A stretch of 64,000 bases of DNA from assembly GCF_021560175.1 (NCBI RefSeq), contig NZ_CP091110.1, forward strand, positions 6,121,001 through 6,185,000. Direction: 5' to 3'. Source of the DNA: Neobacillus drentensis (GTDB taxonomy: Bacteria; Bacillota; Bacilli; Bacillales; Cytobacillaceae). Position numbers and translations under genes: made by a program. Position 1 is the first letter of the stretch. Each line of letters begins with the position of its first letter. Below, piece after piece: positions 8,328-16,113 of this stretch. The notes under the pieces were generated by a model. That model was given only the letters and a program-made list of their open reading frames with translations, was not told the DNA's origin and made no database searches.

Positions 8328-9212
8328 TTAGGCCTCCTTTTCGTAATAATGCATAAAGATCTCCTCAAGATCTGGTTCCTCAATCCACAAATTGACGACT
8401 TCTATTTCGGCTAACTTCTTCAAGACCGTATTGATGTTTCCTTTAAAAAGAAAGCTGATTACATTCCCTTTAGCCTCCAAATTATTTACACCCATGATAT
8501 TGAAATAGTCGGGAGAGAGGGCTGACTTCGTTTCCACCTTAAATTTTTTATAATTGTTTTCTTGTAACGTACTTATCTTCTCAACCGTTACAATCTTGCC
8601 CTCTTTAATAATCGCCACTCGATTGCATAGTCTTTGAACCTCACTCAAAATATGTGACGAAAAAAGGATCGTAGCGCCTTTTTGATTTTCCTCCTCCAGC
8701 AATTCAAAGAACTTTTGCTGCATTAACGGATCCAGCCCGCTTGTCGGTTCATCGAGGATGATTAGCTTTGGTTCATGAAGCAGGCCTTGAACAATCCCCA
8801 CCTTCTTTTTATTTCCCAGTGAGAGATCATCAATCTTTTTATTTAAATCAAGATCCATCAGTTCCGCTAACTCTTTGATTCTCTTACTGCAGTCCTTCTT
8901 GTAAAAGATGGCGGAGTATTTCAAGAGATCCTTCACTTTCATATTGTCATAGTAAAAAACTTCCGAAGGCAGATAACCAATTTCCTTTTTGATTTCCGGT
9001 GCAAACTCAATGCAGTCTTTTCCAAAGATTTTGGCGCTGCCACTCGTTGGATAAATGAGGGAGAGGAGTGTCCGGATGGTCGTCGATTTACCGGCTCCGT
9101 TTGGTCCAATAAAGCCAAAAATCTCACCCTGTTCGACCTGAAAGTTAATATCGGTAATCCCTCTAGACTTGCCGTACGTCTTTGTCAGGTTGTTAATTTC
9201 GATTACATTCAT
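8328..9212 (-). CDS. ABC transporter ATP-binding protein
   Basis: This 294-residue ATPase has Walker A GPNGAGKS (about 40), signature LSLGNKKK (about 130), Walker B LIILDEPTSG (about 150) and the switch histidine in SSHILSEV. The C-terminal domain after residue 210 ends DLEEIFMHYYEKEA, as in ATPases that pair with ABC-2 permeases. ATG at 9212 was chosen because AGGGGGCAGGAACC precedes it; a longer frame to 9299 would overlap the tetR gene. It lies 16 bp after tetR and powers the two permeases that follow. Confidence 0.92.
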   Translation of the reverse strand: MNVIEINNLTKTYGKSRGITDINFQVEQGEIFGFIGPNGAGKSTTIRTLLSLIYPTSGSAKIFGKDCIEFAPEIKKEIGYLPSEVFYYDNMKVKDLLKYSAIFYKKDCSKRIKELAELMDLDLNKKIDDLSLGNKKKVGIVQGLLHEPKLIILDEPTSGLDPLMQQKFFELLEEENQKGATILFSSHILSEVQRLCNRVAIIKEGKIVTVEKISTLQENNYKKFKVETKSALSPDYFNIMGVNNLEAKGNVISFLFKGNINTVLKKLAEIEVVNLWIEEPDLEEIFMHYYEKEA

Positions 9213-9228
9213 GGTTCCTGCCCCCTTT

Positions 9229-9852
9229 TTACTTATAAAAAACCTTCGTAAGGATTTGGAAATATTGCTCTGCTTCAAGCTGAATGGCTGAATAGTCAAT
9301 TTCGTGATTTGGTGTTAATTTTGCTTTGTTAAGCTCCTCTTCACTTAATTTTTCAAACGTCCAGGTAATAATTTTTAAGATTTTTTGGATGTCGACATCG
9401 TCGCGAAACTTCGAAAGATCAATGCCCTCGTAAATCTTCCCAAAATTAATCTCATTTAAGGCTTTCACCTTTTTCTCAATTTCTGTTCTAATGTCGTCCG
9501 CATCGTCCATATAGGCTTCTTCAATAAGTTTAAAGATGTCTGGATATTTGGCGAGGAGGTCCATTTTAATTGCGACCGCCTTCCGGATTCGTTTGAAAAA
9601 ATCTGCCTCTGTAAGGTCGACCTTTTTGTAGAAGTCATCGGTAATGATTTGGATGCAATGGTCAAATAAGAATAAGAACAACTGCTTCTTGTTTTTAAAA
9701 TAATGAAAAATTAATCCCTTGGAGATGTCGGCTTCTTTCACGATTTCGTTGGTTGAGGCCTTATCATATCCTTTCTGGGCAAATTCCTTTATGGCAGCAT
9801 TTAGGATTCGGTCTTGTTTTTCCGTTTCTAAGTTGAAAAATTTTGAGAACAC
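9229..9852 (-). CDS. TetR family regulator of the ABC-2 exporter operon
   Basis: This 207-residue regulator has an N-terminal TetR helix-turn-helix: ILNAAIKEFAQKGYDKASTNEIVKEADISKGLIFHYFKNKKQLF (residues about 15-60). The C-terminal ligand domain is all-helical and not diagnostic. GTG at 9852 is taken as the start because a perfect AGGAGG lies 9 nt upstream; the frame upstream of it covers the operators and promoter, so it cannot be coding. It is the first gene of the operon and has two identical-type palindromes in its own promoter, so autorepression relieved by a transported compound is the likely logic. Confidence 0.9.
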   Translation of the reverse strand: MFSKFFNLETEKQDRILNAAIKEFAQKGYDKASTNEIVKEADISKGLIFHYFKNKKQLFLFLFDHCIQIITDDFYKKVDLTEADFFKRIRKAVAIKMDLLAKYPDIFKLIEEAYMDDADDIRTEIEKKVKALNEINFGKIYEGIDLSKFRDDVDIQKILKIITWTFEKLSEEELNKAKLTPNHEIDYSAIQLEAEQYFQILTKVFYK

Positions 9853-9877
9853 TGGTGCAGCCCTCCTGTTTTTAGTG

Positions 9878-9930
9878 TTGACCACATCAGTCAATGAAGT
9901 CATTATAATCTCGTTGACTACCCTGGTCAA
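9878..9930 (-). promoter_or_regulatory. Promoter with two TTGAC-N7-GTCAA operators (TetR)
   Basis: On the minus strand TTGACC (9930-9925), a 17-bp spacer and TATAAT (9907-9902) form a near-consensus sigma-A promoter. Two 17-bp palindromes TTGAC-N7-GTCAA lie at 9914-9930, covering the -35, and at 9878-9894, covering the start of the transcript. Their centres are 36 bp apart. Both lie upstream of the GTG start of tetR, so they are the obvious operators for that repressor. Confidence 0.85.
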
Positions 9931-10009
9931 TAGGCGGATAAGCTATATTTTTTACAAAAATATGAAATTGATTCAGGGGATATAGTTTGGGTTTGTGGGA
10001 TATGTTACG

Positions 10010-10663
10010 ATGCAGGTAGATTTAAGGGAGGTGTTTTATATTTGGATTAAAAGTCGAGACCCCTCATTGAAGTTAGAAGGCTTGATATCCTCTCAAGGCC
10101 GTCTTCCTGCCGGACATCCTATTCTGCCTGTATTGGCAGGCAAGCAATCTTCGGTTGAAGCGGGAATTGGCGGGGAAGACCGAGTCGCTGAAGTTCTCCG
10201 TAAGTCCTCTTTTTCATTTGACCACCACATTTTTCATGATTTATCTCCTACTTCTGATTTTCAAATGGATACGTTTTTGTTGAGCCCCAGGTTTGGGGTG
10301 GTGTTAGAGGTTAAAAATATTGGCGGGATTCTGGAGTTTAAAGATAACCCTCCACAATTGATTAGGACCCGGGAGGATGGGCATAAGGACGGGTTTGACA
10401 GTCCAGTGGTTCAACTGGAGCGAAATTATGAGTTACTTTCTGACTGGCTTAAGAGCCGAAATATTAAGATTCCTCTTTACGGCGCTGTTGTTTTAGCCTA
10501 CCCGAAACAAATTGTGGCCATTCCCCCTCAAAGGACAAAGATTTTATTTCCCAACTTGATTCCTTCTTATCTAAAAAACATTCCAAACAAGGAACAGAAG
10601 TTTGGCCTCTTCCGACAGTTATGTCAAACTATCCGACAGTTTCCTTCACTCATCCGCCACTAA
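10010..10663 (+). CDS. NERD (nuclease-related) domain protein, C-terminus altered by repeat
   Basis: The frame encodes IKSRDPSLKLEGLI, then a NERD-like domain: GGEDRVAEVLRK (near residue 60), a central FQMDTFLLSPRFGVVLEVKNIGG that carries the Asp and the E-x-K nuclease-like residues, and VVQLERNYELL. NERD proteins may act on DNA, but no activity is shown for this one. The last 20 or so codons (FGLFRQLCQTIRQFPSLIRH) read through a degenerate repeat, so the natural C-terminus seems lost; relatives in Bacillus are usually nearer 300 residues. The start is uncertain: a good AAGGGAGGT at 10024-10032 is correctly spaced only for ATT at 10040, just before IKSRD. ATG at 10010 and GTG at 9995 have no clear ribosome binding site. 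Confidence 0.65.
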   Translation: MQVDLREVFYIWIKSRDPSLKLEGLISSQGRLPAGHPILPVLAGKQSSVEAGIGGEDRVAEVLRKSSFSFDHHIFHDLSPTSDFQMDTFLLSPRFGVVLEVKNIGGILEFKDNPPQLIRTREDGHKDGFDSPVVQLERNYELLSDWLKSRNIKIPLYGAVVLAYPKQIVAIPPQRTKILFPNLIPSYLKNIPNKEQKFGLFRQLCQTIRQFPSLIRH

Positions 10664-10748
10664 TCTTGGCTGGCGCCAGTAATTCTTTCTTATCCGCTGG
10701 TTACTTGGCCTCTTCCGCCAGTTATGTCAAACTATCCGTCAGTTTCCT
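10602..10748. repeat. Duplicated 44-bp unit in a degenerate TCCG-CAGTT repeat
   Basis: Positions 10602-10645 and 10705-10748 are 44-bp direct copies with two mismatches. The bases between contain further partial units such as CATCCGCCACT and TATCCGCTGGTT. The whole tract is thus a series of short units around T-TCCGNCAGTT, alternating with C/T-rich spacers, and resembles degenerate intergenic repeats common in Bacillaceae. The first copy forms the 3' end of the NERD gene; the second lies between it and pepT. Confidence 0.7.
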
Positions 10749-10810
10749 CCACCCCCTCAAAGTGATATGATATTCATGATTAAAACTCAAAAAAAGGGAG
10801 TGCAGTAAAG

Positions 10811-12043
10811 TTGAAAAACGAACTAATTGAAAGATTTACTTCCTATGTAAAAGTAGATACACAATCCAATGAAAACAACGAAACCTGTCCATCGACAGAA
10901 GGACAGTGGACCTTGCTTCGCATGTTGGTTGAAGAGCTAAAACAAATTGGCATGCAAGAAGTAACCATCGACGATAACGGCTACGTGATGGCAACCCTGC
11001 CAGCCAACACCGACAAAGACGTATCAACCATCGGCTTCCTAGCCCACGTGGACACCGCCACCGACTTCACCGGCAAAAACGTCAACCCGCAAATCGTCGA
11101 GAACTATGATGGTGGTGAGATCGTCTTAAACAAAGCCCTAAACGTCATTATGTCACCAAAGGACTTTCCAAGTCTGCCAGAATACAAAGGACATACCTTA
11201 ATCACAACAGACGGCACTACCCTGCTAGGCGCGGACAACAAGGCTGGCGTTACGGAAATCATGACCGCAATGGCTTACCTTATTCAACACCCTGATATCA
11301 AACACGGTAGGGTTCGCGTTGCGTTCACACCAGATGAGGAAATCGGCAGAGGTCCACATAAGTTCGACGTTGCGGCCTTCAATGCACAATATGCTTACAC
11401 CGTTGATGGCGGTCCGCTTGGTGAGTTAGAATTCGAAAGCTTTAATGCCGCAGGAGCGAAAATTACAATAAAAGGAAGTAACATCCACCCAGGATCAGCC
11501 AAAAATAAAATGGTCAACTCTATCAAAATCGGTATGGAACTACATAGCAAACTTCCGGCACAAGAGGCACCAGAACATACCGAGGGATACGAAGGCTTTT
11601 ATCATCTGCTAGCCTTTAACGGTGATGTGGAGCAAACCAATCTTCACTACATTATCCGTGACCATGACAGAGAAAAATTCAATGACCGCAAGGCAGCCTT
11701 ACAAGCCATTGTGACTGAACTCCAAGCCAAATATGGCACCAACAGAATCGTGCTCGACCTGAATGACCAATACTACAATATGAAAGAGAAAATTGAACCG
11801 GTTATGGAAATTGTCGACATTGCTCATGAAGCGATGGTAAGCTTAGACATCAAACCAATTACCAAACCAATCCGCGGCGGCACAGATGGCTCACAGCTTT
11901 CCTATATGGGTCTGCCCACACCGAACATTTTTACCGGCGGCGAAAATTTCCATGGGAAATTTGAATTTATCTCCGTTGAAAATATGGTTAAAGCAACCCA
12001 AACCATTGTTGAAATCATTAAATTAACTGAACAAAAGGCATAA
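10811..12043 (+). CDS. pepT: Peptidase T (tripeptide aminopeptidase)
   Basis: This 410-residue protein has the expected length for PepT, which removes the N-terminal residue of tripeptides in the cytoplasm using two zinc ions. The M20 landmarks are present: LAHVDTATDF (first metal His and Asp), TTLLGADNKAGVTE (bridging Asp), FTPDEEIGRGP (catalytic Glu and metal Glu), YTVDGG and IRGGTDGSQLS, with the last His in FTGGENFHGKFE. The start is TTG at 10811 behind GGGAG about 10 nt upstream. It is a single gene that ends in a bidirectional terminator shared with the convergent kinase-like gene. Confidence 0.96.
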   Translation: MKNELIERFTSYVKVDTQSNENNETCPSTEGQWTLLRMLVEELKQIGMQEVTIDDNGYVMATLPANTDKDVSTIGFLAHVDTATDFTGKNVNPQIVENYDGGEIVLNKALNVIMSPKDFPSLPEYKGHTLITTDGTTLLGADNKAGVTEIMTAMAYLIQHPDIKHGRVRVAFTPDEEIGRGPHKFDVAAFNAQYAYTVDGGPLGELEFESFNAAGAKITIKGSNIHPGSAKNKMVNSIKIGMELHSKLPAQEAPEHTEGYEGFYHLLAFNGDVEQTNLHYIIRDHDREKFNDRKAALQAIVTELQAKYGTNRIVLDLNDQYYNMKEKIEPVMEIVDIAHEAMVSLDIKPITKPIRGGTDGSQLSYMGLPTPNIFTGGENFHGKFEFISVENMVKATQTIVEIIKLTEQKA

Positions 12044-12048
12044 ACAGT

Positions 12049-12080
12049 AAAAAGCTAACCTCTGAACAGGTTAGCTTTTT
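12049..12080. terminator. Bidirectional terminator between pepT and the APH-like gene
   Basis: A perfect 12-bp stem AAAAAGCTAACC/GGTTAGCTTTTT (12049-12060 with 12069-12080) with an 8-nt loop. A/T tracts on both sides let it work for both convergent genes; it overlaps the last codons of the minus-strand gene. Confidence 0.9.
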
Positions 12081-13021
12081 ATCCCACTAAGCACCACTAA
12101 ACATTGCTGCAAACTTAATACAGTTTCCTTTAACTGCCTGTTCAATTGCTCTTCAGGCCATCTCTGCTCTTTTGCTTCCAGGTCTTTCTTTATCAGACCA
12201 ATCATCCAAATCGAGAAAGAAGCTGAAAACAAATTATATTCCCACATAAACGAGTCACTATCTAATTCAAAATCCAACTGAGCAAGGTACTCCTCCAGAA
12301 ATTGCTTTCGCAACTCAGACGTTACCTGTCTAGGAAAAAGGGGATGTGACATATCAATTAAATGGTACAAGTCCCAATAGGGGGAACTTAAATGGGTGTG
12401 CTCCCAGTCCAAGATCATCAACTGATCGCCGACTTTCGAAAAATTGCCTAAATGTAAATCTCCGTGCGACAAAACGAGTCGATTGGAAAAATTACTTTTT
12501 TCAAGCAGGGAGTACGTATGTTCAATTGCCTCTCTTTCCAATTTCAAAACCGGCAGCTCAAGTAAGAATTCTTTCTTCCTGTTCACAATGTCCGCTATAA
12601 TCTCACCGATTTGCGGCTTTAATCCCGAGGCCGGTACAGGACCTATAGTTTCAATAGGCAATGAATGCCACCAGGCAACCCATTTAATCACTTCTAAAAC
12701 ACTCTTAACGTTAAAATCATGAGTCAGTGCCCCAAGGTCCTCTACGATCATCCAATTCATTTCTGGCAGTTCACTTATTTTATAGGAAATAATTTTTGGA
12801 TATATGGCAGGAAACTGTGGGAGAATATGCTGGTGTATCCATACTTCTTTCCCTAGCTGATCATTGTTGGTTAATGGTTTAAAAATAAAGCTTTTAGAGG
12901 AAGAAAGAAAAAACCTTTCGACAAATCGTCCATTCATACCTTTGTAAAGAATTTCTCTTTTTAAAATTAATGCATCATTAAGAGACCCGCTTTCAAGGAC
13001 GATATTAGCTGGCAGCTCCAT
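12071..13021 (-). CDS. Aminoglycoside phosphotransferase (APH)-fold kinase family protein
   Basis: This 316-residue cytoplasmic protein has the APH/choline-kinase fold. The catalytic loop LSHGDLHLGNF (about 185), with Asp and Asn, is followed by the metal-binding ILDWEHTHLSSPYWDLYHLID (about 205). The N-terminal lobe is recognisable by FFLSSSKSFIFKPL and WIHQHI. Members phosphorylate aminoglycosides, choline, thiamine or sugars; no residue here settles the substrate, so it should not be read as a resistance gene. ATG at 13021 follows AGGTGGTGGGCCG, and a minus-strand TATAAT lies around 13040. It is convergent with pepT. Confidence 0.8.
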   Translation of the reverse strand: MELPANIVLESGSLNDALILKREILYKGMNGRFVERFFLSSSKSFIFKPLTNNDQLGKEVWIHQHILPQFPAIYPKIISYKISELPEMNWMIVEDLGALTHDFNVKSVLEVIKWVAWWHSLPIETIGPVPASGLKPQIGEIIADIVNRKKEFLLELPVLKLEREAIEHTYSLLEKSNFSNRLVLSHGDLHLGNFSKVGDQLMILDWEHTHLSSPYWDLYHLIDMSHPLFPRQVTSELRKQFLEEYLAQLDFELDSDSFMWEYNLFSASFSIWMIGLIKKDLEAKEQRWPEEQLNRQLKETVLSLQQCLVVLSGIKS

Positions 13022-13188
13022 CGGCCCACCACCTATTCATATATTATAAGCTTTACAATCTTTTTTAAAATACCATATCTAATATGTATGACTGATACGT
13101 GGGTTTATATCCTTTTATCCTTATTACATATTCCTTCTCGAATAGGACAGAATAACTATGGTTCATTTTTAAAAGGAGGTAAGCTCAA

Positions 13189-13314
13189 ATGGAAGAAAAT
13201 ACAACACATGAATTTGTAGAAAAACTGCATGAGAGACAGGAAAAGGACAAAGACAACAAAGAACGTCAAAGTAAAGGACATCAAGGTTACAAATTACCGA
13301 ATAAACAGCATTAA
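13189..13314 (+). CDS. DUF4023-like micro-protein (41 aa)
   Basis: A 41-codon ORF starts with ATG at 13189 behind a perfect AAAGGAGGT 8 nt upstream and ends at a strong terminator. It begins MEENTTHEFVEKLHERQEK and ends YKLPNKQH; THEFVEKL and the KLPNKQH end match the DUF4023 family of tiny Bacillus proteins as I remember it. It is very hydrophilic (Lys, Glu, Asn, Gln) and has no membrane segment. The function is unknown in the family. It is monocistronic and convergent with the ParR-like gene. Confidence 0.75.
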   Translation: MEENTTHEFVEKLHERQEKDKDNKERQSKGHQGYKLPNKQH

Positions 13315-13318
13315 ACGC

Positions 13319-13353
13319 AAAAGCCCCGTCTTAACCATAAGTCGGGGCCTTTT
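13319..13353. terminator. Bidirectional terminator after the micro-protein and ParR-like genes
   Basis: The stem AAAAGCCCCG...CGGGGCCTTTT with an inner CTTA/TAAG extension (13319-13353) has A-rich and T-rich flanks. It serves both the micro-protein gene and the convergent minus-strand segregation operon ending at 13363. Confidence 0.85.
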
Positions 13354-13362
13354 CTTGAAGAA

Positions 13363-13977
13363 TTATTTATTCATATTAGCCAAAAATCCACCTAGCAGGT
13401 CATCAGGATCAAGTTCAACTTCCTTATTGTCCTCTTCAGGCCTCATTTCGGGCTTCTTAGCAGTATCCCAGTCAAAATCACTTAAATCATCTTCCATATC
13501 AAGGTCCTCTAAACCAGCCGCGAGCTCTTCAAAAGACTCTGCCTCAATCGGAATATCCACCTCATTAGCTGGAGCCGGAAAGGGAACAGACTGTAATTCC
13601 TCCTGAAGGTATAAGGCTTCTTCAATATCTATGGAATTACTATTTAATGAAGCTAGCAAAGAAGTAGCCCGGACCGGGTCAGAAATCAATTGATAGAGAA
13701 TACTGCCAAGCATTGCTTCAGAATGCTCATGTTTTAACCAATCGCGCTGAACCTTTGTTAACTTCTTTGGAAGGGGAATCGTAATGGTCTCTTTCTCACG
13801 TGAAAAAGAATGACTTACCCCTTGTACCACAAACTCAGCAATAGTACTTGAAAAGTTTCTCCGTTCTGTCTCCTTTAACCTTTGTAAATGCTTTACTATA
13901 TGGTCAGGCGTATCTGAAGGGACACGAAAGGATATTGCTTGGCCTCGCTTAATTTCAGATTGAGGAGTTTTCTTCAT
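13363..13977 (-). CDS. ParR-like DNA-binding adaptor of a ParM partition pair
   Basis: This 204-residue protein directly follows the actin-like gene; its ribosome binding site AGGTG overlaps the upstream stop codon (gap 8 bp). The N-terminus reads as a ribbon-helix-helix: a strand GQAISFRVP, a helix DTPDHIVKHLQRLKE and a helix NFSSTIAEFVVQGV. The middle is helical, and the C-terminus is very acidic (EELAAGLEDLDMEDDLSDFDWD) and ends DDLLGGFLANMNK. RHH DNA binding plus an acidic tail that could touch the filament end is the ParR design, so centromere binding to the nearby iterons is the inferred role. I recognise no family by sequence alone; the call rests on context and fold pattern. Confidence 0.6.
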   Translation of the reverse strand: MKKTPQSEIKRGQAISFRVPSDTPDHIVKHLQRLKETERRNFSSTIAEFVVQGVSHSFSREKETITIPLPKKLTKVQRDWLKHEHSEAMLGSILYQLISDPVRATSLLASLNSNSIDIEEALYLQEELQSVPFPAPANEVDIPIEAESFEELAAGLEDLDMEDDLSDFDWDTAKKPEMRPEEDNKEVELDPDDLLGGFLANMNK

Positions 13978-13985
13978 ACGATCAC

Positions 13986-15143
13986 CTAGTTAGCTTTTAT
14001 TGGTTCTTTAGGTTTCTCCGTTTTTCTAACAAAATCCATGATGAGCTTATAGTAAGCATTGGCCATCATCCAAATGCTTTCTTTATCATCCTCAAAGAAT
14101 TCAATATTATAACCATCCAAATTATTATTAAGGGTTTTGAGATAATCTTTTAAGACATGGGATCCTCCGCCAACAAAATAGCAGATTTCAGTTTGTGAAT
14201 TTCTCTGCCAAACATTTCGTAACAACCGGTATTGTTTCTTGGCTAAATCAAGTAAAATACGATCTGTAATATCGTGGACGCTTGTCCTGCTTCCCTTGAC
14301 CATAATATGATTGCGATCATTTTTCCTTGTAATGATTTCAACCACATCACGGCGGCTATCCAACTCAACACCGTGCTTGATTCGTATTTCCTCGCGAATG
14401 GATTCTAATGATTCCGAAACCCCAAGGTTAAAGCCCTGCGCCTTATCATCATCTACATTTCGATTTTTAATTACGGCGATATCAGTTGATAACCCGCCAA
14501 TATCCTGAATTAAGATACGCTTATCAATTAAATCCTTGTTGATGATTTTTAAATTATTATCCATTACAAGATTAATATAAGCGGCAAAGCCTTCCGGATA
14601 AACCTTTACCTCGTTAAATTTGATATTAACTTTTAATCCTTGATACTTTGGTGTTACCAAAAATTCAACCTGGTGAACATTCCCAACTAATCTTGAACGG
14701 TAGCCGGCATCCTTACCTTCCTTTACTTCACGGAGGGGCAGACCTGTTCCTAATGTATAGGATGCATCAATGACATTCTTAGCACGTGGGAAACTATCTT
14801 GTTTAACTGCATCCATTGCCAATGTAGTAAAAAGCATAATTAGGGTTTGATCTTCTTCCGATTTGCTGCTTCCTGGATCTAATTCTGTTGCATTATTTGT
14901 TTTTGTAGCTAAATTCCCAACCCGGTAAACGGCGTTGTTCTCTTTGAGGGCAGGGGAGTGAACTTTGATATGAATACCATCTAAAGGATTTTTACTATCC
15001 AGTTCTTCTATACCGATAACAGGGCGATCCTCTGTATCTCGGGCGATAATGTTAGGTATATTCAATTCATACTCTAGTTCCCCGAAAATAGCCTTAATGG
15101 AGTCATTTCCTACATCAATTGCTGCAACTCTGGATTTTGTCAT
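13986..15143 (-). CDS. ParM/StbA-type actin-like ATPase
   Basis: This 385-residue protein has the actin/Hsp70 ATPase pattern. Phosphate-1 is VAAIDVGNDSIKAIFGE (residues 6-22), the connecting/phosphate-2 region is RILIQDIGGLSTDIAVI (about 215), and the adenosine motif is ICYFVGGGSHVLKDYL (about 320). Such proteins polymerise to push plasmid copies apart. It sits first in a two-gene unit with a ParR-like partner and directly downstream of an iteron array, as in parMRC operons. ATG at 15143 is preceded by GAGAGGG. Finding it among catabolic chromosomal genes is unusual; it may be a remnant or resident of an integrated element. Confidence 0.88.
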   Translation of the reverse strand: MTKSRVAAIDVGNDSIKAIFGELEYELNIPNIIARDTEDRPVIGIEELDSKNPLDGIHIKVHSPALKENNAVYRVGNLATKTNNATELDPGSSKSEEDQTLIMLFTTLAMDAVKQDSFPRAKNVIDASYTLGTGLPLREVKEGKDAGYRSRLVGNVHQVEFLVTPKYQGLKVNIKFNEVKVYPEGFAAYINLVMDNNLKIINKDLIDKRILIQDIGGLSTDIAVIKNRNVDDDKAQGFNLGVSESLESIREEIRIKHGVELDSRRDVVEIITRKNDRNHIMVKGSRTSVHDITDRILLDLAKKQYRLLRNVWQRNSQTEICYFVGGGSHVLKDYLKTLNNNLDGYNIEFFEDDKESIWMMANAYYKLIMDFVRKTEKPKEPIKAN

Positions 15144-15695
15144 ACTATATCATTCCCTCTCATTATATTAAGTAGTTTATGTAATAAGTCTCTCTACTTA
15201 TAAGGCTATATGAGATTGATAGATTCTTCAATGCAAATTTTAAAAAGAAATAAAAGTGTAAAAAAGTAAACAATTTGTAAACCTCATCTGCAATGTACAC
15301 AATAATGTAAACGTATATACAAAGTTGTTTACATCGTTTTAAATCAAGATGCAAACAAGTTTGTATACAAGTAAACCACTTTGTAAATTTATTGTAAACA
15401 TAATGCATACTTGTAATCTTTCATGTATACTTGTAAACAAAATATTTTTTTCGCAAAAAAAGCTTGCTACATCCTATGATCATACAGGCAAAAAGTCAAT
15501 ATATATTGGAAAAGGTAAGATACACCAGTGTGTTCATCCAGTATTGGATTTTAGGCCATTTCTTTGCTTTCAAAAAGATAATACCAATTGTCCTAGTATC
15601 TTATCCAGCTAGTTATTCTTTCAAGGGTATGGAAGGGTAGAAACCTGTTTATGTAAATATTCAACTTACTCAATCGGCAGATTCGTCCCGATTAT
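15144..15695. other. Upstream region of the ParM gene: leader block, iteron array 1, unexplained AT-rich tract
   Basis: Moving right from the ParM start: a leader block (15209-15282) that recurs at 16047-16123, then iteron array 1, then about 250 bases (15445-15695) in which I find no convincing gene, hairpin or promoter. This last tract may be decayed sequence between the array and the gene remnant. Confidence 0.6.
15255..15438. repeat. Iteron array 1 (GTAAAC/GTATAC units), centromere-like
   Basis: Within about 185 bases there are at least ten copies of GTAAAC, GTATAC or close variants on both strands. Examples are TGTAAAC at 15306-15312, GTTTACA at 15327-15333, TTGTATACAA at 15361-15370 and TGTATAC near 15424. 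From 15362 to 15438 the units follow each other every 8-12 bp on one strand. It lies just upstream of the ParM gene, where parC centromeres sit, and is the inferred site for the ParR-like protein. Confidence 0.75.
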
Positions 15696-16036
15696 CTATG
15701 GGAAAATAGCCAAGTCATTATTCATGATACCGTTTTGATTGAGGTAATACCATTTGCCATTATCATTTAACCATCCGGTCTTCATGATTGCTTTTTGACC
15801 TAGAGAATATGCTATACTGTTATCCTCAATCCAGCCCTTTTCGCTGTTTATTTTTTGATAATAACACTTTTTATTTCCTGCACTCACCCAGCCATTTGGT
15901 ATATTCATGTCCCCGCCACTACTAACACTCCCGTTCACACTTACACTGACTTTACAACCATTGACCTTTACAATTGCATCAAAGCTGCTTCCTGAGTGTA
16001 AAATGACGACAGTTGTGCTAACGTCCACACAAATGA
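15696..16036 (-). pseudogene. 3' remnant of an L,D-transpeptidase/cell-wall-repeat gene
   Basis: In frame, this stretch encodes STTVVILHSGSSFDAIVKVNG, NIPNGWVSAGNKKCYY and KTGWLNDNGKWYYLNQNG. It parallels YTPVVITYSTSSFDAIAKANG, NVPNGWVQKNGHRYYY and the GW repeats of the intact gene at 16389-18152. The catalytic YkuD part and signal peptide are missing. The frame continues rightward only into the duplicated ParM leader block and iteron array 2, which are clearly not coding, and no ribosome binding site precedes it. It ends after two or three repeats at 15696. It looks like the 3' end of a paralogue whose 5' part was deleted. Confidence 0.75.
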
Positions 16037-16113
16037 AAAGCAAAAGTATGAGATTGCTAGATTCTTCATTGCGAATTTTTTTTAAAAGAGATAAAAGTTT
16101 AAAGAAGTAATCA

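Noticed and set aside
12071..13021. Aminoglycoside resistance gene
   Set aside because: The APH fold is shared by many small-molecule kinases, and nothing in the sequence or context points to antibiotic modification.
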